From contig NC_068973.1 of the NCBI RefSeq assembly GCF_016808095.1, positions 2,538,501-2,602,500 of the forward strand: DNA of 64,000 nucleotides. The letters run 5' to 3'. The first letter of the stretch is position 1. Every line of letters begins with the position of its first letter. The notes under the pieces were generated by a model, which saw only the letters and a list, made by a program, of their open reading frames with translations, did no database searches and was not told where the DNA came from. The stretch comes from Vigna angularis (lineage: Eukaryota > Streptophyta > Magnoliopsida > Fabales > Fabaceae). Shown here piece by piece: positions 28,244 through 37,584 of this stretch. The translations under genes and the position numbers were made by a program.

Positions 28244-29479
28244 TTACTTTATAACAGGAATCCAAACATATTTTCCATTTGGAACATCAAAATGTTTAAT
28301 TCTACATTTGTTAGAAGTGTGCCCCTTTTTCATACAATAAAAGCATGTGACAACATTTTGGTTTCTATAAGACACAATTCCTTTTTCAACCCATACCCTA
28401 CGGGTTCTTTTAATTTTGTTCTTACTTTTAAAAACACTTTTGTTTTTATAACCCTTTCTAACAGTTATAGGCATTTCAATATTATTATTTCTAGTTTCAA
28501 CTTCAAGAAGATTTTCAAGAATATCAATATCAAGCATATAACTCTTACATGAAAGACATTCAACAGGATGTTCAACATTTGAAGACTCTTTCATTTCCAA
28601 GTTGCAAATTTTATTTCTCAAACTTACTTCCTCATCTAATGCCTTCTCATATTTAATTCGCAATTCTTTAAATTCCTTTTTCAAATTTTTATGAGCAGCA
28701 TTCAATTTTTCAGATTCATCAAGCAATTCAAGAAAAGCTTTTTGCAAATCAAATTCACTAGATTCAGAATTAGAACAACTTACTTGGCTTGCAGTGTCAT
28801 CAACATTAGCTGTCAAACATAAGTTTGTTTCTTCAACAGAATCACTTGAACTACTTGAGTCATTATCAACCCAAGCAATGTGGACCTTCTTCTTTTTGTG
28901 AAATTTCTTGATAATTGGACAAACAGCTTTTATATGGCCTCTTTCACCACATCCATAACATTTAAAGCTTGATGAGGAGCCTTGATTGTCCTTCTTTTTC
29001 TTCAAGAGTTGGCTTTTAGATGATTCATTGTTGGCCATTAAGCATATATTGTCTTGCTTATTTGAATTGTTTGAGCTTGAGGAGCTTGAATCAGACAACG
29101 TCAACTTAACAACATCTGTGACTTTATCATGAGTAACTCTTAAAAATTCCCACATTTCCTGAGCACTTTCATAAACAGAAACTTTGAAAAAATCATCAAG
29201 GGTTAGTGCAGATAAAATTATGTTCCTAGCCCTAACATCATATTGTGCCATTCTATTTTCATCCACAGTCCACTGTAAAAATGGTTTTTCTACCTGCATA
29301 TCATTTACAAAAATAGTGGGAACAATTGGTCCATTCATAACAACTTCCCAAATACCCCTGTCAATAGACTCCAAAAATATTTGCATTCTTATTTTCCAAA
29401 ACGCATAATTTTCCCCCGTAAACAAAGGAGGTCTATCAAAAGAAGCACCCTCAACATAAACTTGGTTATGACTGCCCAT
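28244..29479 (-). CDS. gag: Copia-type Gag polyprotein of the non-autonomous element
   Basis: An intact 411-residue frame begins MGSHNQVYVEG; an in-frame extension upstream of this ATG runs into the LTR. The N-terminal part (RPPLFTGENYAFWKIRMQIF...) is the UBN2/DUF4219-type gag of plant copia elements. A CCHC zinc knuckle (CYGCGERGHIKAVC) lies mid-protein, an acidic coiled-coil-like Glu/Lys-rich section follows, and a second knuckle-like motif (CFYCMKKGHTSNKC) is close to the C-terminus. It would form the particle that packages the element RNA. The frame stops where the protease would begin in a full element. It is undamaged, in contrast to the pol genes of the other two LTR elements here. 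Confidence 0.9.
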   Translation of the reverse strand: MGSHNQVYVEGASFDRPPLFTGENYAFWKIRMQIFLESIDRGIWEVVMNGPIVPTIFVNDMQVEKPFLQWTVDENRMAQYDVRARNIILSALTLDDFFKVSVYESAQEMWEFLRVTHDKVTDVVKLTLSDSSSSSSNNSNKQDNICLMANNESSKSQLLKKKKDNQGSSSSFKCYGCGERGHIKAVCPIIKKFHKKKKVHIAWVDNDSSSSSDSVEETNLCLTANVDDTASQVSCSNSESSEFDLQKAFLELLDESEKLNAAHKNLKKEFKELRIKYEKALDEEVSLRNKICNLEMKESSNVEHPVECLSCKSYMLDIDILENLLEVETRNNNIEMPITVRKGYKNKSVFKSKNKIKRTRRVWVEKGIVSYRNQNVVTCFYCMKKGHTSNKCRIKHFDVPNGKYVWIPVIK

Positions 29480-29510
29480 TTTTGAAAAATTTGAAAAAAT
29501 ATCAAAGCAA

Positions 29511-29522
29511 GCTCTGATACCA
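29511..29522 (-). promoter_or_regulatory. Primer-binding site of the gag-only element
   Basis: TGGTATCAGAGC on the minus strand, two bases inside the 5' LTR. It matches the initiator tRNA-Met primer site usual in plant copia elements. Confidence 0.9.
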
Positions 29523-29524
29523 AT

Positions 29525-30478
29525 TGTTGGAACAATCGGTACCGTTATAGAGTCGCGCGGCGGAATAAAGTAAGATAGCGGAAAGCGTGTAACGATCACA
29601 ACACAAGTTAAAATAGTCGGTTTTAAAAATTGATTTTCTTAGCGAACTTTTATCGAACAGTTGATGTGCTAAGAGTTTAGGGATCAAGAAAATCAACACA
29701 GAATTTTTATCCTGGTTCGAATCAAAAGATTCTACGTCCAGTCGTTAATCACTATAAATAGTGATTAACCTTTTTCACTAAAAATATAGTTGTACAGATT
29801 ACAAGATAAATGAAATGAGCAAAGAATAGAAAACACCTTCCTTCGACAAACGAACCGGAAGAGCTTCCTTCGACGCACGAACCGGAAGCAACAACTCTGT
29901 CAACTTGAAGAGGACTGCTCCGACCTTTGACACACAAAGCGTGAGCTTCTCCTATTCACAGGACCAGACAAGAGCACTCTATCACTTTGAGAACTTCCTC
30001 AGACAAACTGTATTTTCAAAATGGCATAGATCCTTTTCACTCACAGAGAGCTTCCCTTAGGCACAAAGCTCTAATACTCTCAATTTAAAAGTTCTTTCTA
30101 AGAGCTGTGAAGACCTCTATTTATAAGCCTAGTTTCGTGCAGGGTCAAAAACTGAAAAGACATCTCCCAACTACCACTGATAATCGATTATCAAAAGTGA
30201 TAATCGATTATTCAAGTCCGTTACAGGGTTTTCAAAATGTAATAATCGATTATATGATGTGATAATCGATTATTCCTGTATGACTCTGTGATAATCGATT
30301 ATTGCCATTCCATAATCGATTATTGCAGTTAAAAATGCAAGTTTACAAGAATTTCCTACTACATTTAATTTCTACAAATTGCTTTTAACTAATTCTAATA
30401 TCTTCTTCAACTAAAACTTCTTGCAGCATCATCAAAACAAATTTCTTCAAGATTTACCAATACTCCTTATTGGTAACA
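29525..30478 (-). repeat. 5' LTR of the gag-only element
   Basis: 954 bp with TG and CA ends, nearly identical to the other LTR apart from the latter's 181-bp duplication. In the element's own direction it holds a cluster of six TAATCGATTA palindromes and then a TATAAATA box (30125-30118). It would therefore act as the promoter LTR. Confidence 0.93.
30181..30322. promoter_or_regulatory. Cluster of six TAATCGATTA palindromes in the U3 region of the 5' LTR
   Basis: Perfect 10-bp palindromes lie at 30181-30190, 30201-30210, 30243-30252, 30263-30272, 30292-30301 and 30313-30322. In the element's direction they sit about 56-200 bp upstream of the TATAAATA box. The same six occur in the other LTR (27182-27323), and four more occur internally (27935-28036). 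Each contains two inverted TAAT cores of the kind bound by homeodomain proteins. A role as enhancer is inferred. Confidence 0.7.
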
Positions 30479-31117
30479 AATCTAAAAAATATATAAATAA
30501 TTTTGTTTCTAATTTTTTGATGCTGAACTTTTTTTAATCTTCATAATAGAAGAGTAAAGTAGTTTAGTTTAAATTTTTTTTTATAAGTTTTATCTGATAA
30601 TTCACTTAAGTTAAGGTAAACATTAATGATTAAATGATCCAACTTTGAAATTTGTCCGGAAAGAAGATTTTTTACAAGGAGTAGCTAATGTTTTATATAA
30701 AATTATTTAGAAGATAAAGTCAATTAAAAGGAAAGTTTGCAGAATTTTCTTACATGACATTAAAATAATCATTTAAAGAAAGGGGTTTGCTAACGCGCGT
30801 ACGCCTGTTTTTCAGTTGGTACGTTTTAGCAATGTGTACCGGGTTTTAGTAGACAAAAATATCCTTATATATCATGGATTCTAAGTTTTAAGGTTAAGGG
30901 TATTTTAATAATTTTCATTCTCAAAACTAAAAAAAAAAAAAAAGAAACCCCCAAACCCTTACTCACCTCTCTCATTCCTCTCAACCCTTTCTCTTTCATC
31001 TTTTTCACTCCAATCTTTTCTCTGTCATCCCTACTGTAGCCCCAATTGAAAAAATCAAAAATTTCTCTCAACCTTTTCTCTTTCATCTTTTTCACTCCAA
31101 CCTTTTCTCTCTCATCG

Positions 31118-31318
31118 CTACTGTAGTTCCAATTGAAAAAATAAAAAACATTTGCCTTTAAACAATTTGCCTTTGTAAAGAGTTGAGTCATTGACATATT
31201 CACCTTCAGGCAAAGGTTCATTCAAGATCTCTTCAATTTCACCATCTTCACTAACCTCTCTAATTTCATCATCTACAGAATCATCATCTCTAAAAAACTC
31301 CTCCAGGCCAATTACCAA
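31118..31318 (-). pseudogene. Possible captured gene fragment inside the MULE
   Basis: A minus-strand frame reads VIGLEEFFRDDDSVDDEIREVSEDGEIEEIL and continues about 20 residues before entering the inverted repeat. The highly acidic, non-repetitive composition is unlike the surrounding noncoding DNA. Just upstream, TTTTCAG resembles a splice acceptor. Together these suggest an exon picked up from a host gene, as in Pack-MULEs. I could not name the donor gene, and chance cannot be excluded. Confidence 0.4.
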
Positions 31319-31735
31319 TTCTTTTGGATGTCATTATGCTTCTGAAAATTAGATAAAATTATATACGACAAAAATTATAAAATGAAAACTCATTATAAAG
31401 TCATTTTTTGTAAGAAATTGTTTAACAATGAGTGTTTCTTATTTTTTCAAGGCCAATTACCAATTCCTTTGATGTCATTATGCTTGTGAAAATTAGATAA
31501 AATTAGATAAGACAAAAATCATAAAATAAAAACTCATTATAAAATCATTTTTTGTAAGAAATTGTTTAACAACGAGTATTTCTGATTTTTTCGAGGTCAA
31601 TTTCCAATTCTTTTATGCTTGTGAAAATTGGATAAAATTAGATAAGACAAAAATTATAAGATGAAAACTCATTATAAAATAATTTTTTTGTAAGATGGTT
31701 TAACGGCAAGTGTTTTTGATTTTTGATTTTTTCAA
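31305..31735. repeat. Three tandem repeats of about 144 bp in the MULE interior
   Basis: Units start at 31305, 31450 and 31594, each with AGGCCAATTACCAATTC or a variant, then GAAAATTAGATAAAATTA and GTAAGAAATTGTTTAAC. The third is the most diverged and shortened. The first word overlaps the start of the acidic fragment, so the array grew from its border. Confidence 0.85.
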
Positions 31736-32373
31736 TTGGGGCTACAGTAGGGATGACAGAGAAAAGATTGGAGTGAGAAAGATGAAAGAGAAAAGGTTGA
31801 GAGAAATTTTTGATTTTTTCAATTGGGGCTACAGTAGGGATGACAGAGAAAAGATTGGAGTGAAAAAGATGAAAGAGAAAGGGTTGAGAGGAATGAGAGA
31901 GGTGAGTAAGGGTTTGAGGGTTTCTTTTTTTTTTTTTTTTAGTTTTGAGAATGAAAATTATTAAAATACCCTTAACCTTAAAACTTAGAATCCATGATAT
32001 ATAAGGATATTTTTGTCCACTAAAACCCAGTACACATTGCTAAAACGTACCAACTGAAAAACAAGCGTACGCGCGTTAGCAAACCCCTTAAAGAAATTGA
32101 TAAGATTCCCAAAATATATCGCGACAAACGGATAACTTGCTTATGCCTTTTTATTTAAGAATAATAATTCTTTTGTCTCTTTTTCCTTTATTAATAAGAC
32201 CTTTTTATTTTACTTCCCAAGGAAGCTTAAAGGCAGGAAGGAAGAACTTCAATTATTGATTCTACTAGGAATTATCAAAATATACAAAATACAAATTCAT
32301 AAAAGAAAGTAAATAAAGAGATAAATGATGAACTCATACATACAAAAAGTAAACAATTATATCCTCATAAAAT

Positions 32374-32533
32374 TAAAATTTAATTTTCAAAACTAATTTA
32401 ACACTAAATCATAGATATCTTATCATTAAATTATAATAACCAAGAATATGTTTTAAAATTTAATTTTCAAAACTAATTTAACACTAAATCATAGATATCT
32501 TATCATTAAATTATAATAACCAAGAATATGTTA
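32374..32533. repeat. 80-bp tandem duplication at the edge of the old copia element
   Basis: Two identical-looking 80-bp units start at TAAAATTTAATTTTCAAAAC (32374 and 32454). The shared sequence of both runs on through CCAAGAATATGTT, so the first copy also ends with the first bases of the adjacent LTR. Confidence 0.85.
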
Positions 32534-32726
32534 GCGTGACTGACACAGGGTATGCGAACTTAAGCGTGATGCAAAGAGTAAGAGAGATAGAGCAAAGAAT
32601 AGAAGGGAAAAAGTAAAAACATATATTTAAAAAGGTAAGAGTAGTAAGAGGGTATATAAGCGGTGCATAGGACACAATATAACTGACACACGTCAGTTAA
32701 AGCAGTCTCTTTAGTTTACTACAACA
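32529..32726 (-). repeat. 3' LTR of the old copia element
   Basis: 198 bp with TG and CA ends on both strands. Contains the palindrome AACTGAC-ACAC-GTCAGTT at 32681-32698 and a TATATAAG-like box (minus strand CTTATATA) near 32653-32660. Confidence 0.9.
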
Positions 32727-32733
32727 TGCCCCC

Positions 32734-34735
32734 TTAAACTAAACTAATGAAAGACTTTACATTCAACATTTCTCTAAGTTTCTCTAACCTATTTTGCCTG
32801 AGGGCCTTTGTGAAGATATCAACAATTTGTACTTCAGTCGAGCAGTGAACCAATTCAATTCTTCCTTGGTTCACTAAATCTCTCAGGAAGTGGAACTTTG
32901 TACTGATATGCTTGCTTCTTCCGTGGAACACTGGGTTCTTCGACAAACTGATTGCGGACTGGTTGTCCACCGTCAACTGCACAGGTCTTCTGTATTCAAG
33001 CTTTAAGTCTACGAGAAGCACTTCCAACCACACGCACTGACACGCCGTTTCTGCAGAGGCTATATACTCTGCTTCACACGAAGAGAGTGCCACCACGTTT
33101 TGTTTTTTTGAACACCAGGAGATGGGTGCTCCTGCATATTTGAAGATGTATTCGAAGGTGCTTCTTCTATCAACCTGATCTCCGCTCCAGTCAGAATCAC
33201 TCCAGACTTCTAGAGTACTCTCCAAGTTGCTCACTGCTTTTGGAAATAGAATACCATAGTCAATTGTTCTTTTTAGGTACCTTAGAACATGTTTCGCTGT
33301 TGACATATGAGATTGTTTAGGTTCATTCATGAACCTGCTCACGTTTTGTTTTCTTGAACACCAGGAGATGGGTGCTCCTACATATTTGAAGATGTATCCG
33401 AAGGTGCTTCTTCTATCAACCTGATCTCCGCTCTAGTCAGAATCACTCCAGACTTCTAGAGTACTCTCCAAGTTGCTCACTGCTTTTGGAAATAGAATAT
33501 CATAGTCAATTGTTCTTTTTAGGTACCTCAGAACATGTTTCGCTACTGACATATGAGATTGTTTAGGTTCATTCATGAACCTGCTCAGTAATCCAACCCC
33601 ATAGTTTATATTCGGTCTGTTGTTGCAGATATATCTCAAAGATCCAACGATCTGTTTGTACAGTGAAGCATCCACGCCTTTCTCATCAAGTTGATTTGTC
33701 AACTTCAGATTAGTAGTAATTGGGACAGTTGTGCTGTTACACTCGGTCATATTGAAACGCTTCAGAATTTCACTGATGAACCTCTTCTGGTGCAAGAAAA
33801 CTCCACTTGTTGTTTTAATAAACTCCAGGCCAAGAAAGTAGTTAAGTTTTCCAAGATCAGTCATATCGTATTCTGCCCTCATCCTAATCTTGAATTCTTC
33901 AATTCCTGTTTTAGAATTTCCAGTTACTAGCATGTCATCGACGTATAGACACACCACCAGAACATTTTGCTGTACTGATGATTTTATGTACACTCCAGAC
34001 TCCACTGAACACTTCACACAACCAAGTTTCAGAAGCAACGTGTTGATGTGATCATTCCAGGCTCGTGGTGCTTGCCTTAGTCCATACAAAGCTTTGTTCA
34101 ACCTGTAGACCTTGTGTTCTTCACCTTTCCTTTTGAAACCAAGTGGTTGCCTGACATAAACTTCTTCCTTCAAAGGGCCATTCAAAAATGTTGATTTAAC
34201 ATCTAGCTGATGTATTTCCCAACTCTTAAGATTTGCTAGTGCTACTATCAATCTCACCGTCTCCAACCTTGCGACTAGAGCAAACACTTATGAAATCTAT
34301 CCCCAGCTTCTATAGAAATCCCTTTGCTACGAGTCTCGCTTTGTGCTTAGCAACTTCACCATTTGGCTTATACTTGGTCTTGAAAACCCACTTTACTTCA
34401 ATTGCATGTTTATGTTGAGGTAACTCTACCAATTCCCAAGTCCTATTTTTCTCAATAGCCTTTAATTCTTCAATCATGGCTTCTCTCCATTCCTTTACAT
34501 CAAGTGCTTATTTCCAAGAGATTATTTCTGCATCAGCAAGAAACGTGAGGTGTGCTTGATCTCCAAGGTCAGCTGCATCATTGTCAGCAAACACTTCATA
34601 ATCAGCTAATCTTGAGGATAGAAATTTTGTCCTCTGTGATCTCCTGCTATCAACATCATCACGTATCTCAGCCTGTTCATCATCAGGGGTTCTGTCTTTC
34701 AACCAGCTTGAAGTAATAACGGACTTCTCATGCAT
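32734..34735 (-). pseudogene. Reverse transcriptase and RNase H of the old copia element, broken, with 246-bp internal duplication
   Basis: From high to low coordinates: a linker ending at a TAA near 34508, a frameshift near 34.28 kb, then reverse transcriptase with [22 protein letters not shown] and the YVDDMLVTG catalytic block (33433-34287). The C-terminal part is duplicated in tandem (units about 33095-33340 and 33341-33586), so [13 protein letters not shown]...WSDSD occurs twice. The first pass ends in TAG where the second has TGG (Trp), which identifies the mutation. RNase H (SSCEAEYIA, DNQSAISL) then runs to 32734. Confidence 0.87.
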
Positions 34736-34771
34736 TCGAGTCTCGCGTTTCTGATCTGCCTCAGCTTTCTC

Positions 34772-35991
34772 CTAATCAAATGTGGCTCTCTCATCCACGA
34801 TTACATCTCTGCTTATCACAATTTGTCTATTCTCCGGGCTGTATAGCCTATATGCACCTGTGGGATGATATCCTATGAAGATAAAAGTCTTGTTTTTATC
34901 ATTTAACTTCTTCCTCTTTGCGTCTGGGATGTGCCTGTAACACATTGAACCAAAAAATTTAAGATGGTTAACAGTTGGTTTAATACCTGACAGGCCTCCT
35001 CTGGTGTGCAATTCTCCAATGCTCTTGTTGGGCTTCTATTCAGAAGATACGTTGCTGTGGAGACAGCTTCTCCCCACAAATAGTCTAGCAATCTTTTGCA
35101 TTTTAACATACACCGAGTCATGTCGAGCAGCATTCTATTTCTCCGTTCAGCCAGCCCGTTGTGTTGTGGAGTGTAGGGAGCTACAACTTCATGTATTATA
35201 CCACTGTCACTGCAGTACTTGTTCATTTCGTGTGAATTGAACTCTCCTCCACCGTCAGTTCTGAGCAACTTGACATGCAATCTAGATTGTCTCTCCACCA
35301 TGACACAAAATTTGACAAAGCATGAGTAAACGTTTTTCTTTTCCTTAATCAAATAAATCCATATTTGTTTGGTCCATTCATCAACAAAAATAAGGAAATA
35401 CTTGTTACCTCTAATTGATTCTTGCTTGAAGGGTCCACACACGTCTGAGTAAACTACTTCAAGAGGTTGCTTTGCCTTCTTGTGTGTTGTTCTCTTGAAC
35501 TGTTTCCTAGTCTGCTTTCCAATTACACAGCCTTCACATACCTTCTTTGGTGAATGAATCTCAGGAACTCCTTTCACCATCTCTTTATCCTTCAACAGTC
35601 TCAAGCTTCTGAAGTTTAGATGTCCATAGCAGTAATGCCATAACCACTCTTCTTCCTCGGTATTGATAGATGATAAGCACTGAACAACTGTAGCACTAAG
35701 CTTCACCTTGAAAGCTCTGTTTCTGGCCAACGGAGCTTTGAGCACGAGGCGTCTTCTGTCATCAAATATTTCTATATGCTTTTGATGCATGTTCATAGTA
35801 TATCCTTTTTCAAGTAACTGCCCAAGACTGAGCAGATTGCTCTTCATATTTGGTACGTACAGCACGTTGTTCATGTACGCGGATTGTTCGTCCTTGCGTC
35901 TGATCAGAATCCTTCCGGCGCCTTCGGCCATTATCACACTGTTATCAGCAAACCTTACACTGCTTTTAACACTCGAATCCAGATCTATTAG
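34772..35991 (-). pseudogene. Integrase region of the old copia element, broken
   Basis: Continues in the same frame after the TGA. It holds the HHCC zinc-binding region (WHYCYGHLNF...CEGCVIGKQ), then the integrase core with YSDVCGPF, the RTDGGGEF block and the APYTPQHNGLAERRNR block, giving D-D-E. A frameshift near 34.99 kb moves the C-terminal part into another frame (SGIKPTVNHLKFFGSMCYRH). That frame stops at a TAG at 34772-34774, where related elements have Trp. Confidence 0.85.
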
Positions 35992-37227
35992 TCACTCCTT
36001 CTTGCCTGTCATGTGGTTAGAGCAACCCATATCTAAGTACCAAGAATCTTCTTTTTCTGCATGGCTTGAGTCTTGAGATATCAACACATGTTTGTTCACT
36101 TCTTGACATCTGTCTTCGTTGCAAATCTCGTTCTTTCGCATCTCGATTTCTCGACATTTGTCTTTACTGCATGTCTCAGTCTTGCACCTGTTCCAACACC
36201 TTTCTTGTGCTAATTCCCACCGTTTCACTTCTTTATTAGAATCTGTAACACTCATTAAAAGAACATTATCTGAATCAGAATAACCTACGTCTCCATCCTG
36301 TGCTAGATTAACTTCATCTTCCTTATTCTTCTTTGCAGTTTCGTTGTGCCAACATTCGCTTGAGTAGTGCCCATACTTGCTACATGTATAGCACTGGATG
36401 TTTCTCTTATCAACATTCTTTCTACCTCTCCCTCCCATTTGCTTTCTGCCTCTTTTGTTGTCGTTGCACTCTTCTCCAACAACCTGATCAGAGACATTCA
36501 CACTTCTTCCTCCGAATTTGCCTCCCCATCGACCTCTGCTTCTTCCAGCACCTCGTCCTCTGGGTTTAAAGCTGCTTCTTACTAATAAAGCTTGATTCGA
36601 ACCCATTTCATTTTCGGCTTTCTTTCGTTCAAGCAGATGTTGTTCATGGGCCTCCAACAAGTTCTGCAACTCTTCTACTTTCATGTTTTCCACGTCTTTG
36701 CAATCTTCAATTGCTACAACGATATGGTCGTACTGCGGGGTTAGCGTTCTAAGAATTTTCTCCACTATTTTCTTGTCCTTCACCACCTTGTCGCACGCTC
36801 TCATGGAATTCACCACCACTTGTATCCTACCTATATACTCAACAATCGATTCTTGCTCTCCCATGCCTAAGAGTTCGTATTGTCTTTGGAGTGACTGTAG
36901 TTTGATCTTCTTGACTTTGCTTATGTTGCCATAGCCTTCTTGAAGAATGTCCCAGATCTCCTTCGTCGTGCCTGCCTTCGATACCTTCTGGAAGATGGTG
37001 GCTGACACGCATTGGTGCAACAACATTCGGGCCTTGCAGTCTAATTTCTTGTTCTCCTTACACTATCGCTTTGTCTCTTCAGAGTCTCCCTTCAATGGCT
37101 CTTTAAAACCCTTCTTGACTACCTCGTCTACTTCTTGAAAACCAAGAATGGCGTCCATTTTAACGCACCAGTCGTCGAATCCCTTTCCATCAAACATCGG
37201 AAGATTGTTGTGTATCACGCCAGCCAT
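35992..37227 (-). pseudogene. gag: Gag and protease start of the old copia element, broken
   Basis: The gag begins MAGVIHNNLPMFDGKGF, typical of plant copia UBN2-type gag, and is cut by a TAG at 37063-37065. The rest reads on in the same frame with a CCHC knuckle (CYTCSKYGHYSSEC). It ends at the protease active-site region as WYLDMGCSNHMTG, where the catalytic D-T/S-G is changed to DMG. A TGA at 35992-35994 follows. All three lesions would stop function. Confidence 0.85.
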
Positions 37228-37285
37228 TTCTTCTTGATCGGTTTCTACTGATCCACCAGGTTTTCGAACCTTGCTCTAATACCAC

Positions 37286-37483
37286 TGTTAGCGTGGCTGA
37301 TGCAGGGTATGCAGACTTAAGCGTGGTGCAAAGAGTAAGAGAGATAGAGCAGAGAATAAAAGGGAAAATGTAAAAACATATATTCAAAAAGGTAAGAGTA
37401 GTAAGAGAGTATATAAGCGGTGCATAGGGCACAGTATAACTGACACACGTCAGTTAAAGCAGTTGCTTTAGTTTACTACAATA
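37286..37483 (-). repeat. 5' LTR of the old copia element
   Basis: 198 bp, diverged from its partner mostly by transitions. Its outer end reads TA instead of CA on the plus strand, a single change. It keeps the AACTGAC/GTCAGTT palindrome (37438-37455). It lies about 100 bp past the stop codon of the peroxidase gene, in the same direction. Confidence 0.9.
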
Positions 37484-37584
37484 GAATCAACATTTATTAC
37501 ACTAGTCTCACTTTTTCAGAACTTGAGTATGATAGAATCATCTTACAAACATTTTTGTAGAGAGCATGTCATGATTTCAGTTTC

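Larger units (their letters stand above)
26340..30483 (-). mobile_element. Young gag-only LTR retrotransposon (TR-GAG type, copia gag) with 5-bp target duplication
   Basis: Two direct LTRs (26345-27479 and 29525-30478) flank about 2 kb of internal DNA, and AATCT is duplicated at 26340-26344 and 30479-30483. Read on the minus strand, the element has a TG...CA 5' LTR, a primer-binding site matching initiator tRNA-Met, one gag gene, a noncoding stretch, a purine tract and the 3' LTR. No protease, integrase or reverse transcriptase is present, so it must use enzymes supplied in trans, as described for terminal-repeat retrotransposons with a GAG domain. Apart from one 181-bp duplication, the LTRs differ at about three of 954 positions by eye, so the insertion is recent. 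Confidence 0.93.
30773..32096. mobile_element. Mutator-like (MULE) non-autonomous element with long terminal inverted repeats
   Basis: The element spans 30782-32087 (1306 bp) and is flanked by a perfect 9-bp duplication TTAAAGAAA (30773-30781 and 32088-32096), diagnostic of Mutator superfamily insertion. The ends start GGGGTTTGCTAACGCGCG and form inverted repeats of about 365 bp. Each repeat contains a duplicated segment of about 87-91 bp with the word CTACAGTAGGGATGACAGAG (CTACTGTAGCCCC on the other arm). The interior holds three tandem repeats and an acidic coding-like fragment. No transposase is present, so movement would need a MULE enzyme from elsewhere. Frames across the arms are mirror images of each other and are not genes. 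Confidence 0.93.
32529..37483 (-). mobile_element. Old, decayed full-length Ty1/copia retrotransposon
   Basis: LTRs of 198 bp (32529-32726 and 37286-37483) flank an internal region with the copia order gag, protease, integrase, reverse transcriptase, RNase H on the minus strand. The primer site TGGTATTAGAGC (37273-37284) and the purine tract AAGGGGGCA (about 32727-32735) are in place. The flanks GAATA and GAATC are a near-match for a 5-bp target duplication. By eye the LTRs differ at about 17 of 198 positions, so this insertion is much older than the other two LTR elements. Coding is broken by several stops, at least two frameshifts and a 246-bp duplication. Confidence 0.92.

Noticed and set aside
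30865..31964. Frames reading FFNWGYSRDDREKIGVKKMKEK on both sides of the MULE
   Set aside because: They are mirror copies from the inverted repeats and their internal duplication, with no start context or family match.
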